Positions 32,963 through 45,570 of a DNA stretch of 64,000 bases are shown in pieces. The notes beneath the pieces are model-generated. The model ran no database searches and had not been told where the DNA came from. It saw nothing but the letters and a program-made list of their open reading frames with translations. Source of the stretch: Xiphias gladius (Eukaryota; Chordata; Actinopteri; Istiophoriformes; Xiphiidae). Position numbers and translations under genes: made by a program. The number at the start of each line of letters is the position of its first letter. The stretch's first letter is position 1. Location: contig NC_053417.1 in the NCBI RefSeq assembly GCF_016859285.1, positions 21,282,206 through 21,346,205 on the forward strand, in the 5' to 3' direction.

Positions 32963-35900
32963 ATTGTGATGAGATGAGGGAGGAGTAGAGGCAGGATAGT
33001 AGAAGGGGTGCAGCAGGTTAAGTGAGCCGTGTCATGTTCCAATACTGGAGTGTGTTTGAGGAAAGGTGTTTTCCACTGTGTGGAAACATCACAGTAAAGA
33101 GAGAGGATATTAAAAAAAAAAGAATTTTTCTCAGGTAAAGCAATTATTCCATGGAGCAAGTTCTTCAGACATTCAAGAGAATTATCAATTTACGCTGTCA
33201 TCATAGGCTTATACTACAGTTTTGGTGGCAGTTTTTTTTTTTTTTTCCCCCCCATACATTTACAGCAGCTTTCTTTATTTTGATTTAGATGTCAGGCCCA
33301 GTCAGATGGAGAGGAAACAAAAACAATTTGAACCGGGATATTTTTGTGAACAAAATAACTGGCTGATGAACTGGCTCCATGTCCCCGTCTCCATTAATTA
33401 GGTCTTAATTTGTTAGGATGGTAAATGGAATAACTTTGTAATGAGAACAGAGCAGAGCAACAACAAAACACTCAGTCGAGTCGTGCTCCCCCAGTGTAAG
33501 TACTTAACTGTACCAAAAATGGTAACTGCACACAGCAGAGAAGAGAAACAACAGGAATGATTGTCCACCAGCTCTCACTCTTATAACTATTGTAATACTT
33601 TTATGCTTTGACTGCAATTATTAATCAAGCTTATTAGAATTTATATCTGTTTTAACTTTTTGCCTCTTCTGCTTGGGACCAAGGACATCACAGCTGTTTA
33701 AGATAAATAGATTCTCTTCTCGCATTCATACTGGAATAGTCTTAAGTGTCCTTCTGGACCAGCAAAGTGAGCTCTCTTGTATAGTAGCTTCCCTCTGAGC
33801 TTCATTCCCTTATTGTTTACATTTTTTCAGGTTTATTTAAGTGACTGATTTTCATTCCATATTTCAAAATAGAGACAGCAGCAGTGTCTGCCACAGGTCA
33901 ATGGTGAATATCTTTATAATGAGGTACTGTATACTGTTGTTAGCCGCACATTCATGTAAAGCTAGTTACATTTCCACAACTTGTAATAAACTAGTAATGC
34001 TTCTGTTAATGTGTTTCATGTTTTGTAGTACTGCTGGGCTCTTACCAATTCTTTTACACTGAAATGTAAAAGATATTTAGAGCTGCAGGCAGATGGATGT
34101 CTTTCAACACTGGACAGACCTAGGCTAGCTGCCCCGCGCCCCAACTTCAGATCTTAGGGCTAATCTGAACTAATAGCCCGTTGGCTATAGCTTCATATTA
34201 AGCATATAGACAAGAGTGGTTACGATCTTCTCATCTAACTCTCGGCGAGAAAGCAAATAAGTTTATTTCCCAAAATGTCTAACTATTCCTTTTTAAATTG
34301 AATGTTTGGGGCGCTGGTTGAGTCTTGAACAATCCAAATTTAGAGAAACTTATTCACTAGTTAGTTACACATCTCCAAAGGTGTCCGTTATGTACAGCAT
34401 GTACTCCCATAGATGGAGAAGAGGAGTATAGCTGATTTAAAGATCATTTATCAGCCAGCTAACTCTCAGTTAACTGCAGCCTGTGTAACATTCTCCAGCA
34501 ATTGTTCTGTGCCAAAAGGTCTTACACACACTGAATCACGTAACATCTACAATGCTGCTGTTTAAACAGTCAAGCATGTTGCACTTCTGGGCACAAAACA
34601 AACAGTGATGTTTACCAAGTGTTTTGACTTTAACAGCTGATGGAAAAGTCCCATCATATACTAGGCAACTAGTATATGATGGGACTAGGCAAGAAACCGA
34701 ATTACCCAGAAATAATTTTTAAAGCAATAATTGTCATCCATTTATTTAAACTTTTCTGAATAAGGGAAAAGAAAATTTGTTTATTGGATCAAATTTTTTT
34801 TTTTTCAAGTGAACCATTTTAAATGTGATAGCTATTGTCATATTTCATCTTTTCTTTCATCCTCCTCCTACTGCAGTACTTTGTCTTTATAGCAGTGCAG
34901 CATCAGTTTTCTGTCCTTTGTTATTCAGTGTTTTCATTCAAGGTTTTATCCATCTCAACTACAAACGAGTGGGGAAATGCAGTGTGGCATACTCCGTTAA
35001 AAAGATGCGTTGTGGAGTTTAGTCATTGTTACTTGTCAGAATGCACTGTGTGTAATTGAGGTCTTAAAAAAAAAAAAGTTAAACATTTTCTCCCTCAAAA
35101 ATTTGCAAAGCAGATTTTTTTTTAAATTAATTTAAATCCAGCATTGTTTACATCCATGTTTACTAGCTTGCAGTCTTCACTGCTTTGCTGTCACAGTACA
35201 GCGTACCTTGGCCAGTTACCGCCGCCTGTCGATCAGCAAAAATAGTCTGAACCAATTGGCAGCACAAAGACGAGGAGCCACGTGTAGAAAAACAGCTCCA
35301 TAGTGCCACTAGGTCAAAAACTCCAGAGGGAACGTTTAAGGCTGTACTGAGTGGAATGGGGGAAAAAAAAGAACAAAAAAAACAAAAACTTAATTGTAGG
35401 CACACTAGACAATAAAATGATCGATTTACTCAAAAAAAAAAAAATTTCTTCCTAGATTCCCACTGTGGTGCTGTGTAGTTGAAATGGAGATAGTCGCCTT
35501 TCTATTGCGACCGAGTGAAATAATTCCAGCAATGATGTGATGAGAGAATTAATTTATTTCACAGACAAGTGTTGACATAATTTCCAACAAGCATTAGCCT
35601 TTACTGAGTGAAAACGTGGTCAGGCAGGATCACGGTAACAAATGGTGTAGTGGACGGGCGTTTAGTACTAAAGTCTTTGGTTTGACCCCAAAAAAAAAAA
35701 AAAAAAAAAATGGCCAAGACTTAGCAACCATGCATTCTAAGGCACTTGCATTATTATGTTAAAAACAGTTTCCGTGCAGTCGACGGTATGTTGATTATAC
35801 AGTACAAGACAGGAAATGGTGAATTACGTAAGACACATAGCGATACAAAGACATAACGAAGTAAGGTATTACATCTGTAATTAAATAACTTGTGATGGAC

Positions 35901-36479
35901 ATGACATTCACTGGACGGCAACATAAGTGTTAGATATGGATAAGTCCCTCTACAGAAGGCTGTCAGTAGGTCTTTGCCCTGAGTGGTTGGCCCTGTGAAA
36001 ATCTGAATGCATGATGTAGTGCCATATAAACATTGTTCAAATGTGTTAGTAACTGAATGGCATTGAAGGGTCGGCAAAGACAAGAGTTAACAGTCAGACG
36101 TGTAACAGTTAACAGAATTCTTATATCCGAGAGTTTTGGATTTCTATATTAGTGTTGCGGTTTATCTAAAAACTGACCATGTATTCTGATTTCATCTGGC
36201 TCTAAAAAAGAAATTACCTCAGGCAAAAAAAAAAAAAAAAAAAAAAGCTATTGGACCAAACTGAATGTTATAAAGACAAAGTGGTTGAAGCTGCACACAC
36301 AAATGTTATGCAACCTCTCCGAGGAGTGGACATGGATTCCACTCGCTAGCCGGAGACGTTAGTGGCATGACAGCTGTGGAGTGACGGGTCATCCCCCATC
36401 CACCTCTGACCGGTAACAGATGAAAAGTGGTTCTCCATTTAGAAGGCACTTGGTCAGTTAGGTTGTTTTTTTTTCCTTT
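32963..36479. other. Region between the convergent 3' ends of g6pd and gpd1
   Basis: No exon was recognised. AATAAA at 33985-33990 could end g6pd transcripts, and TTTATT at 35553-35558 reads AATAAA on the minus strand about 920 nt past the gpd1 stop. The stretch includes a GCTAGC-family repeat (34110-34290), a perfect hairpin (34647-34686) and A-runs at 35688-35710 and 36225-36246. Confidence 0.45.
34647..34686. repeat. Perfect 18-bp inverted repeat with GCAA loop
   Basis: Left arm AGTCCCATCATATACTAG (34647-34664) and right arm CTAGTATATGATGGGACT (34669-34686) are exact reverse complements around the loop GCAA. Confidence 0.9.
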
Positions 36480-39400
36480 TTACATATGCTCTGGGTGGTT
36501 CTGCAAACAGGCTATGAACTCTGTGACTGGATGGCCCTGGTAGCAGATCTGATACACTGCATTGAACAGTGGGAACCTGGAGGAAGAGGAGGTATTGTTG
36601 AGTGCATAAAAATAAAATACTGGATTGACATCTTTTCTATCCAGTGCTATGATTGTATGTGCTGTGTTGCTGCTCAACTTACTTGTCAATTAGGTTTTTG
36701 TGCTCGAGGATGAAATAGACCTCAGCTGCCGTCGCTGGCCCCTGCAGCTTCTGGCCATTCAGCATCTCTTTTTCCAGCTCCTCAATGGACTGAGCAGAAG
36801 ACAAAACCAGAGAAGAAACATGACATGCAAAGTGTGTGCTTGTGTGTATGTGTCCGTCTGTCTCTCTCTATATTTAATTAATTCACAAGTAAGTTGTGTG
36901 TCTGTCTCTATATAGAGACAGACAGACACACAGAGTATACACCTTTTCTCCTTGTCAACAAACTGACCAATCATCAACTTTAGCTGCTGAATGTTACTGA
37001 TCATTAAAATCAAAATACATTATACATTCATTTACTCAAAAAGGGTAAAAGTATTTGTTTCATGAAATTTTTTTTTACAAAAAATAAATCAATCGTTTAA
37101 AAATAAATAAATAAATAAAAATTAATTCTCACCTTCCCCGTCTTCACGAAAGCCTCAGCTACTTTGCGGTTGCGGCCGCCGTAGCAAGTAGTGATGAGGT
37201 CGGCCACACCGCAGCTCTCCAGGAAGGTTGCAGAAGACACGGGACCGGCGGTGCAGAAAATGCGGGCAAAGGCAATCATCTCCATGAGGCCCAGTCTGAT
37301 CACCGCTGCCTTCGTGTTGTCCCCGAAGCCCAGGCCGTCACAGAAACCTGCCCCGACCGCAACAATGTTCTGAAGGACGGACGAGGAGGAAAAACATGAG
37401 CAAAGACTGCAGATACACCTGGATACTTAAAAGATGTAGACTGCCTGGAGGATAGAAAATTAATTGGCAACCATTTTTTAATAACCGATTAATCCAAAAC
37501 TCCCAAACACTGATTGAGAACATGATTTGCTGATTAATCAATAATGTCTGGTTGCAGCCCTATATAGAAGCTGGAATCAGAATGTTTGGGCATTTTTGCT
37601 TAAAAAAAAAAAAAAAAAAAGACCATGAATCAATTATCGAAACAATTTCTGATTATTTTTCTGTCAATCAGCTAATTGATTAATCAACTTAGTTTTTCAG
37701 CTCTAAATTTGGTACACAGACATTAGGGATAAATTACATCTGTAATGTTAATGTTAATTAAAGTGTGTAAAGTCTACGCGATGATAAAGGTCTAGTGGTT
37801 TTTTGCTCAGTACGCTGCTCAACACGCATGTCAACTCAAATGTCAATCTGTAAATACCTGGCTGGCTAAATGGCAGCACTGTGACTGTTGAGGCAAATGC
37901 AAACGCGACACCTTTCACAGCAGTATAAGACAAAAAATAAATAGTGCGCCTTTAAAATAATGTGAGTACGCTGCTTTACGTTTTATTAAACATTTGGCGC
38001 TGGGCATGTATCCTTGGGGCAGATTTAGTCCATCAGTGTTGCTGCTTAGAAGCTAAAACTACATGTCACTTTCCGGAGATTTGTTAACATCCTTCAAAAG
38101 GCAGCATAATCTTTACAAAAATCAAGTAATTTTGCCTTCACAAGGATACATTACACTTGACTACAGTGGTGGTTAAGCACATTCATTTTTTGTCTTGACT
38201 TTGCTTCATGTATAAAGACAGAGCTGCAGATAGCTTTTCAGCTGGACACTCGTTGAACTTGCATAAACTATTTTCTATGTTGTATAATGGGAATGTTAGC
38301 AAACTGCTATTTTTTTGGTATTTCGAAACAAACTTGACAGAAACGTGGCTTGTATAGTTTAGACATTACAGACTGGGTCCCCTCTTTTTCTGCATGCAGC
38401 TGCGTTTCGTAACGAAAACTCACCTTCAGTGCTCCACAGATTTCCACCACATCGTACTCCTCAACTACAGTGACTCGGAAGTTGTTGGTCTGCATGAGTT
38501 CCTTTAGAAGAGCACCGTGGTTTTTATTCTTACATCCTGGAAGCAGAACAAAGACCCTGATTATCTTTCAGCCTCTTTACAAGGTGACCTGTTTTGCCAG
38601 TAACCTTCATTCAAATAGGAGTAGATTTTTATCCTGGGACATGGTTAAAAAACACTGACTTTGCATCTTCAGGGCGCGGCTGGAAAACGGCAAAGCCTCT
38701 AACAAGTTACATTTGTCAGCTGTGATCCAACAAATATTAATCCTGTCAAGACAGGTTCTCGCTCTCGCGTTTTATACACCGATAGCAAATCCCATGACGC
38801 ATGCTGTTATGTGGTGCGTGAAAAGATGTGAAGGCAGAAAGTGTCAAATGAACCAGCCCGCTGTCATTTACACAGCAGCTACGAAGTGGATTAAACCTTC
38901 GCCCCCATGCTGATGATGCAGAAAGCTTGGGGGAAAAAAAAGCTTCCCGTTTCAAGGCTAAAACCTTCATATTGTAACTCTGAATCCTGATCCAAGTTCA
39001 GCTTTGTCCTGATTAAACAACAATCCTATGATAAAGCTATCAAAAATATGTCAAGACAAGAAATAAAATAAAAATAAATAATAATAAAATAGAACCATGC
39101 AACACAGTAATTAGACTAACCAATGGTGGTCTCACAAAACTTCTCATCAGCAACCTCATTGGCAATGTTGGCCCCCATCAGCACACTCATGTTGATACCC
39201 AGCTTCTCCTGGATCACATCAGATATGAGTTTAAGTCCATCAGGCCCCTCGTCTACACCCTGGTGGAACAAAAGCAAACACAAGCGGCGTATTTACATTT
39301 TGGGTCAAGGACCGGACCGCACGGCTGGTTTACAGCTCTTTTAACCTCACACCAAAATTCAGAGACAAACGGTGAGGGGGAAAAAATCATAGCATAGTCA

Positions 39401-41477
39401 AACCTTGATGAGCGATATCCCCAGTGCGTCACTCTTAATCTTGCCCTTCATGATGTCACACACTTTCCCAACAAACTGGTGTGGGATCACAAACACCAAG
39501 ATGTCTGCATCACTGGATGCCTCCTCCAGGTCTGGGACAGCCAGCTTTTTTTTGGGGGGGGGGGGGTTGATGTTGTAAGAGATATGACATACATTAAAGT
39601 CTGATGCAACTCACCTAAGAGCTGGTGTAACAACCTGCTGCGAGAACACGTGCAGAAAACTGATATTACAGTGGTTAAATTCACTATTAAAAAAAGACTA
39701 GCAATTTATTCTGGAGGCTGTGATGGAAGAAGCTATTTAAAAAGGTGACAAGTACACATGCAGGTACAAAGCATAATGGGTAAATGCAGCAGAAAATGCC
39801 TCCAGGACCCAGAATAACAAACATTTTGGGAGTACAGTACGTTCATGCACCATACAGAAAAAAGCAACAGGCAGAACCCTGACTCGATGTTAAATGGCGA
39901 GAAACCAACAGTTTCTTACCACATTTGCTGGTAGCTTGTGGCCAGGAAGGTACTTCACATTTTCATGGTCAGTGTTGATTATTTCCGTCAGTTTGCGTCC
40001 ATTCACCGTCTCCTCAAACACCCACATTTTGACGGTGTTGTCAAATTTTGAATTCTGAGCAGCATTGGCACCCACTATCTTGGCAATGGCGGAACCCCTG
40101 TGTTGTTGATAGTTAAAAAGGTTAGTATTTAGTTTATATTTTTACATTGTTTTGCCTTCTAAGTCTTGATGTTACTGAACACTACTGAATTACTACTGTC
40201 CCGTGACTGCTGGTGTGGTCACCAGTTCATTACTATTCATGGCTCCTCATGTGTTTTCTACTGCTCCTCGATCATCAACGGCTGCTTTCGGAGCAGGATG
40301 ACCCTAGAGGCCGCATACAGTTAGATACCGGTGAGTTGACGTGTAAATATTCTCTCTCTTATCTTATTTAAACGGTACCTGTTTATTCTTGTACACAGGC
40401 CTCACCTGAAAGAGAGATGGTGATCTCAGGGAGACTACCTGTTTAGATAAAAAAGGATTAAATATATCTGCCCTCTATACTCTGCGTGGATTCAGTGTGT
40501 AGACTGCGCCAAACTCAATTAAGAACTCTGGTTATTTTTGGGTTCGTTTGCCCAACACCAGTATCACACAGTGTAAACATAATCTTGAGGCATTTTCCTA
40601 GTGATTCGGGCCAAGACATCAATTCGGTATGAAAACAATTCACTTTAAATTTGATTTCTTTCCAACAATTGATAATCCCAAATATAAAACTGCATGTATA
40701 AAACAGACGTTTTAACGAGAAATGAATAAATTATCTTTTGGTTGATGAACCAAAGCTTAATGCCGACTTTACTCGAGGACTTTAAAGGATTTATTCATGA
40801 CCCCAAATTATGTTTTTCCACCGAGGGGTTTTGAAGTCGACCATTTAACTTCAATCTGTCCGACTGTTGAATGGAGTTTGGAATTTGGTTTCATCCAAAG
40901 AAAAAAAGCACCCACAACGAGAACCTTAGCCAACAGCATGGAGGGTCTGCTGTTGGCCAGAAATGTAAAGCTATGCCCACTGTAGATGGTCGACAGGTTG
41001 ACGGCTGTACATTATGATATCACAGATTCCTAGCGTAGAGTCGTTACTGGGAGTAAGCTAACATGCCGCATTTCTGTTGCCGACACATTCAGGCTACACG
41101 ACCGGACAATCCCCGAAATCGTGACTGACGTGTGGCCAGTTTTCTGCACGCTCAGCCGGTTTCTAAGCACGTGACTCTAACCCGAGGCTAAACCCGGCTC
41201 GTGTTTTGTCCACGCAACGGCGAATCAAACTCCTCTGCGGCCAGCGTGTGGAAAATGTGGCTGGTTAACGTTAGCTGGCCGCCTGCCCACTGATGCTAAA
41301 TTGGCTAGCAACCGTTCACCCCGGCTGACAGAGGCGCAGCAACATAACACAGATGGAGACCTACCCCGACGTTAGCCATGTTTAAACACCCCGTAGGTTT
41401 CACAAGTTTGATACACTAGCGCATCAGCTTTACCAATTTCCAGAGCCAACGATGCAGACTTTCTTCGGAGCTGCCAT
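36480..41477 (-). CDS. gpd1: Glycerol-3-phosphate dehydrogenase [NAD+], cytosolic, complete, 8 exons
   Basis: Minus-strand exons are 41477-41434, 40097-39920, 39544-39404, 39259-39121, 38536-38424, 37369-37133, 36789-36683 and 36576-36480; phases match throughout and give 351 aa. The enzyme interconverts dihydroxyacetone phosphate and glycerol-3-phosphate with NADH, linking glycolysis to lipid synthesis and the glycerophosphate shuttle. The first 16 residues contain the dinucleotide-binding GSGNWG. Catalytic lysines corresponding to human K120 and K204 are K121 (GISLIK) and K205 (CGALK). The GDNTK and [21 protein letters not shown] segments are intact, and it ends LQNHPEHM as in GPD1. The N-terminal half ([11 protein letters not shown]) reads more like GPD1L, so duplicate history is not settled; the terminus and 12q13-type linkage favour gpd1. 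Exon 3 has an odd acceptor, with eight A residues between a C-tract and the AG. Confidence 0.95.
36899..36924. repeat. Perfect 26-bp palindrome in gpd1 intron 6
   Basis: TGTCTGTCTCTAT and ATAGAGACAGACA are reverse complements with no loop. Just upstream (36855-36872) is another GTCTGTCTCTCTCTATAT stretch, so the region could have grown from a slipped repeat. Confidence 0.85.
37440..37706. repeat. Rearranged GGGCTGCAAC-family copies in gpd1 intron 5
   Basis: One end reads CAATAATGTCTGGTTGCAGCCCTA (to 37562). A second fragment follows, with GCTGGAATCAGAATGTTTGGGC, an A-run at 37602-37620, and TTGATTAATCAACT ending in TTTCAGCTCTAA. Confidence 0.55.
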
Positions 41478-41700
41478 TGTGAAAGAGGTAAACCGATGAG
41501 CGGAGGTGAACCTGCACTGGTTGCCGCCGTGGACCCGCAGTGTAGTTATGAAACGCGCAGACCGAGCCGCGAGCCGATTTTATTGGCCTCTCCGAGGGGG
41601 AGACGCTGGCCCGCCCACTGGAGAGAGGGCCAAGTGTGGTCATTTATTCATGGGGCTGGCCCGAGGTGAGTAGGCTCAAAGTAAATGGGACAAAAGTCTG
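41434..41700 (-). promoter_or_regulatory. Candidate gpd1 core promoter region
   Basis: The segment beside the gpd1 start codon is CpG-rich. On the minus strand GGCCAATAAAATCGG (around 41575-41588) joins a CCAAT box with an AT-rich, TATA-like stretch about 100 nt upstream of the ATG. The placement suits a core promoter, but no start site is proven. Confidence 0.4.
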
Positions 41701-42017
41701 CGTGTGAACCCGAGGGACGTCTGTGGTGTAGACGCCTCTGGTTCATGCTGTGAAAGCGACACGGGCGGACGCGGAGACGGCGGGCCTCCGGGCGCACACA
41801 TGTGAAGGGCCACCCGCCCCTCTTACATAGGAGCAAGACACCCAAAAACCACTATAAAGGAGTAGTCGTTTTGTGTCTCTCTGTGATCTGGGTGATTTCT
41901 GTGTACCTAGGGAAATAATAAAACTTCCACGTAAGATCGAGTTTAAGGGACCCAGCAACAAATTTTTGCACCAGGGTCGCATAGGGTGTATTCTGGCAAC
42001 TGTTAAGAGGAAATCTT

Positions 42018-42425
42018 TTTACTCCACTACACTTATTTGATCTATAGTTACTTCGCAGATTAAGAAATGTCATGCAAAACATATCGTCTTGTTTTCTGAA
42101 CATTTTTTTAATTTATGAAATATCTACATGAATAGAGACAAAAATGTCCAACACTATATGAAGTTAAAATCAGCTGCTACTTCAACATCCTACTTTCAAG
42201 TTAGTACATCAGTGATAATAATCAAATAATCAAATACATTATGTACAATAATATTAGCATATGAAAGTGACCGTTGTGCATTCTCAATACTTTTACTTTT
42301 GATAATTTAAGTACATTTTTCTGATAATAGCACAATGCAGGACTGTTACTTATATCTGAGTATTTTTTTTAATCTCTTTATTGGTACTTTTACTTCAATA
42401 AATGATCCTTGTACTTCTTCCACCC
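42018..42425. repeat. AAGTAC-family element, near full length, reversed
   Basis: It runs from ACTCCACTACACTTATTTG through AGTTACTTCGCAGATT to GTACTTTTACTTCAATAAAT and CTTGTACTTCTTCCACCC. These are the two ends of the AAGTAC family with the interior retained, giving about 408 bp, the longest uninterrupted copy here. Confidence 0.6.
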
Positions 42426-43149
42426 GTGGTTACACCACACAGTCACCCTTCATTCCTTTACCTTTATCTAACTTGTATATATGATTTTTTTTTGGGGGGG
42501 GGGGGTGGAGCTTCTGAAGGATCACTGAAGGGAGGGGTGTATTTGTCTCTATCCAGATATGCTCACTCCGCCTTTAAGTGTCTTAAACGCTCCGCTTCCT
42601 CCACAGTAGACTCAAAGGATGCATGTTGTGTTGAATTTTCACGGCGCAAAATATAGCCAGCATGGTAAAAGTCACGAGAGCAGCCAAAGAAAGATAATTG
42701 TGGGAGAAATGATTTGGTTTGAAGAGCTCAAACAAAAAGGGACCTTGTTACGCAAGAGTTAGACAGTAAAAAAAGGAGGGATCGTAGGGAGGAACTAAAC
42801 TTCAGATTCAGCAGTCTTTTTTCTATGAGCAGGCAAAAACTGAGAATATTCAGCTGATTTTGCGAAAAGTGTTCATGATTATATCTCCACCACCTGCCAT
42901 GATGAAGATTACATTAGGGATGTCAAACACACTCTAATTAGCATACAATTACCGTGTCATCTTTCTGCGCTGTTTTTGAAATAGACAGAAACAAGATCAT
43001 CAGTGCACTTATGGATAAACGCAAATGTTTTTCACAGGGTTTCTGCATAGTTGTTGAGTTTAATGATCATCAAGACTTCTTGATACCACTAAAAGAAAAA
43101 AAAGTCTTCAGCCATGCTTTTTATTGATGTATCTTTATTTTGAATCAAA

Positions 43150-43580
43150 CAAAAGCAACATATTATTATTATGTGGGAATGACGATAGTTTTGCAGGTAT
43201 TTGGTCATAAACCAAAGTGTTGGAAAAATTGAAATTTTGACCAAATAATGGCGCTAAATGAAAAGTTAAGGGATCATTAAAATGATTACAATTCACCCTG
43301 AGGGGAACATGAACATCTACGCTAAATCTCATGGCAATCACTCCAATACTTGTTAAGATTCTTCACTTAAAACCACATATCTCAACCTCATGGTGGCGCA
43401 AGAGGAAAATTCAGGTGGCTCACCGAAGAAAGTAGGATTTGTCCTTGGGGGATTATCAATGTCTGTATGAAATGTAATGACAATTGATTTAAACATTGTT
43501 GAGATATTTTCTTCTGGACCAAAGATGTGGACCGACTGACAGTGCCATCCCTAGAGCCATGCTGCCAGCACAGCTAAACG
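43150..43580. repeat. GACCAAAGTGGTGGAC-family repeat copy
   Basis: AAACCAAAGTGTTGGA, AAATTGAAATTTTGACC, ATTCACCCTGAGGGGAACATG and GACCAAAGATGTGGACCGAC, then TGCCATCCCTAGAGCC, follow the same order as in the copy at 54280-55125. It is interspersed and noncoding. Confidence 0.6.
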
Positions 43581-45069
43581 ATAATGGTAAACAAGCGGAA
43601 ATGTATGATAATTATATTCAGTGGAAGCTATTTCTGCTTTGGATTCATCTAATTTGTATTTCACATCAAAAGATGGCTCAGAGTGGAAACTCTCCTGCAA
43701 AAGTGCGGCTTTTGATTAAAAGTTACCCCTCTATTCCACAACATAAGTTTAAATGATGACACAGAACACCTTCAAGTGAATAAAAGTTGCGTAAAGTTAG
43801 CATTTAATCTTTCATATTACAACGGCTTCAATTTCATTATTCATCTATACATCACCAGTCTAAAATAATCATCCTTTCGTATCTCAAATAAAAATGGAAA
43901 ATTGAAAAAGGCATAAATACAACAAAACTGGAAGCACGGCGGCAAGACGACTTGTTTTGGGATGCGTGACCTCATGCAGTGGATGCTGGAAAACAACAAT
44001 CCTGCTGTTTTTCATTTACTGATGAATACAGTATAATTACCTGTGATTGTAGCAATACCAACAAAAATGAAATAGTCTATTACTTGAATATTGTCTTTGA
44101 TAGATATTATTTTGAGGAATAAACCATCTACAATCGTATGTATACAAAAACTGAATTGAGACACACAGTCTATATTAAATAAATATAACAAGTACAACAT
44201 TGGACAAATAAGACTATGCTAATACGCTAAGATTATTATCCATATACATTGCGATATATACATTAAATTACAGCTGATGGTATGATTGTGCTTGAGTCCC
44301 GATTCCTGCTGAGAATAACGTAGAGCTCAAAGGGAATGAGAGCAAGTAGATTAACTCCTAAAGAATATTTTTAGATGGTTTGTTGGCCTAACTGATAACA
44401 GAAACTGTGATTTTGTATATGAGGGCAAGATTTCAAATTTTCCTTTATCAGCCTCTGAAATTGGTACAGATGTCGGTTAACATTTAAAACACACACACAC
44501 ACAGATAAACACATGCTCCACAATATACAATGTACACACGCACGCACACACACAGATGATGGCACAAGCTGCAGTCAGACGTGCGGATTATCTGTTCGTT
44601 GATGGACCACATTTAAGACGCCCACTGTACAGTGCTACATGCAAGTTACAGCCCTAGAAGATGGAAAAGCACATTCAACATATTTATTCTCATTACTTTA
44701 TCTTACCATGTTAACACACCCGAACGTAAAGTCCCTCAAACGTGATGAACAGCATCTACGTACATGTAAAGATGTATGACATTCGCTTAAATTGATCTAC
44801 TGAAGTCTGTTTTGTATTTTTGCCAGGGAATATTTCTTTATATTTTGTCATATCTTCTGAGATGTACAGTATACAGTGATTGTCATTGACAGGGAATTTG
44901 AAGGCAAATACAGTAGGTAGCAACCTGTTGACACGGAGGAGAGCTTTTTAAATATTTGTTCATAGCCTGGTTTGTATACATTCAATTTTTTTGCTGTGGA
45001 TCCATCTCTCTGTCATGGTAAAATTGCTGTTTTAGCTGATTTACTGTGTGTTCCTCAAAATACTGTTTG

Positions 45070-45570
45070 TGTTTTATACAGTTAGGCATTTTGGGAAATA
45101 GGTTTATTTGCTTACTGGTGGAGAATGAAATTGCACTCTCATACACATTTCACATTTCACTCTCGTATCTGTACAGTCAATATAAGGCTACACCTAGCAG
45201 CAGGTTAGCTTAGCACAAAGACTGGAAAAATTTGGGGAAGCAAGCCTGGCTAGCCTGGCACAAATTTACATGCTATGTCCCATTTGTTTGACCTCTGTAG
45301 GACTAAAGTGTAAAAAAAAAACCAGACAGAAATCATCCGTACAACAGCAAATTGTTGTTCGCACTCTTTGGTTTTAGGACAAATTAAACAAATGAGATAT
45401 AATTAGAGCTTGGGGTTTTGTAAACATTTGACACGGACTAGCTGCCCCCCCCTCCAGTCTTTACGCTAAGCTGAGCTAGCTACTGCTAGCTGTAGCCTTA
45501 TATTTAATGGACAGAAAGAAGAGTGGTATTGATCTCTCTGAAGTGTATTTTCCAAAATGTCAGACCATTC
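45070..45570. repeat. GCTAGC-family repeat, double-ended copy
   Basis: GGCATTTTGGGAAATAGGTT near 45085 and TTTCCAAAATGTCAGACC near 45550 are inverted versions of one end sequence, with GCTAGC-rich stretches inside (45180-45260 and 45470-45500). It looks like a palindromically arranged repeat. Confidence 0.45.
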
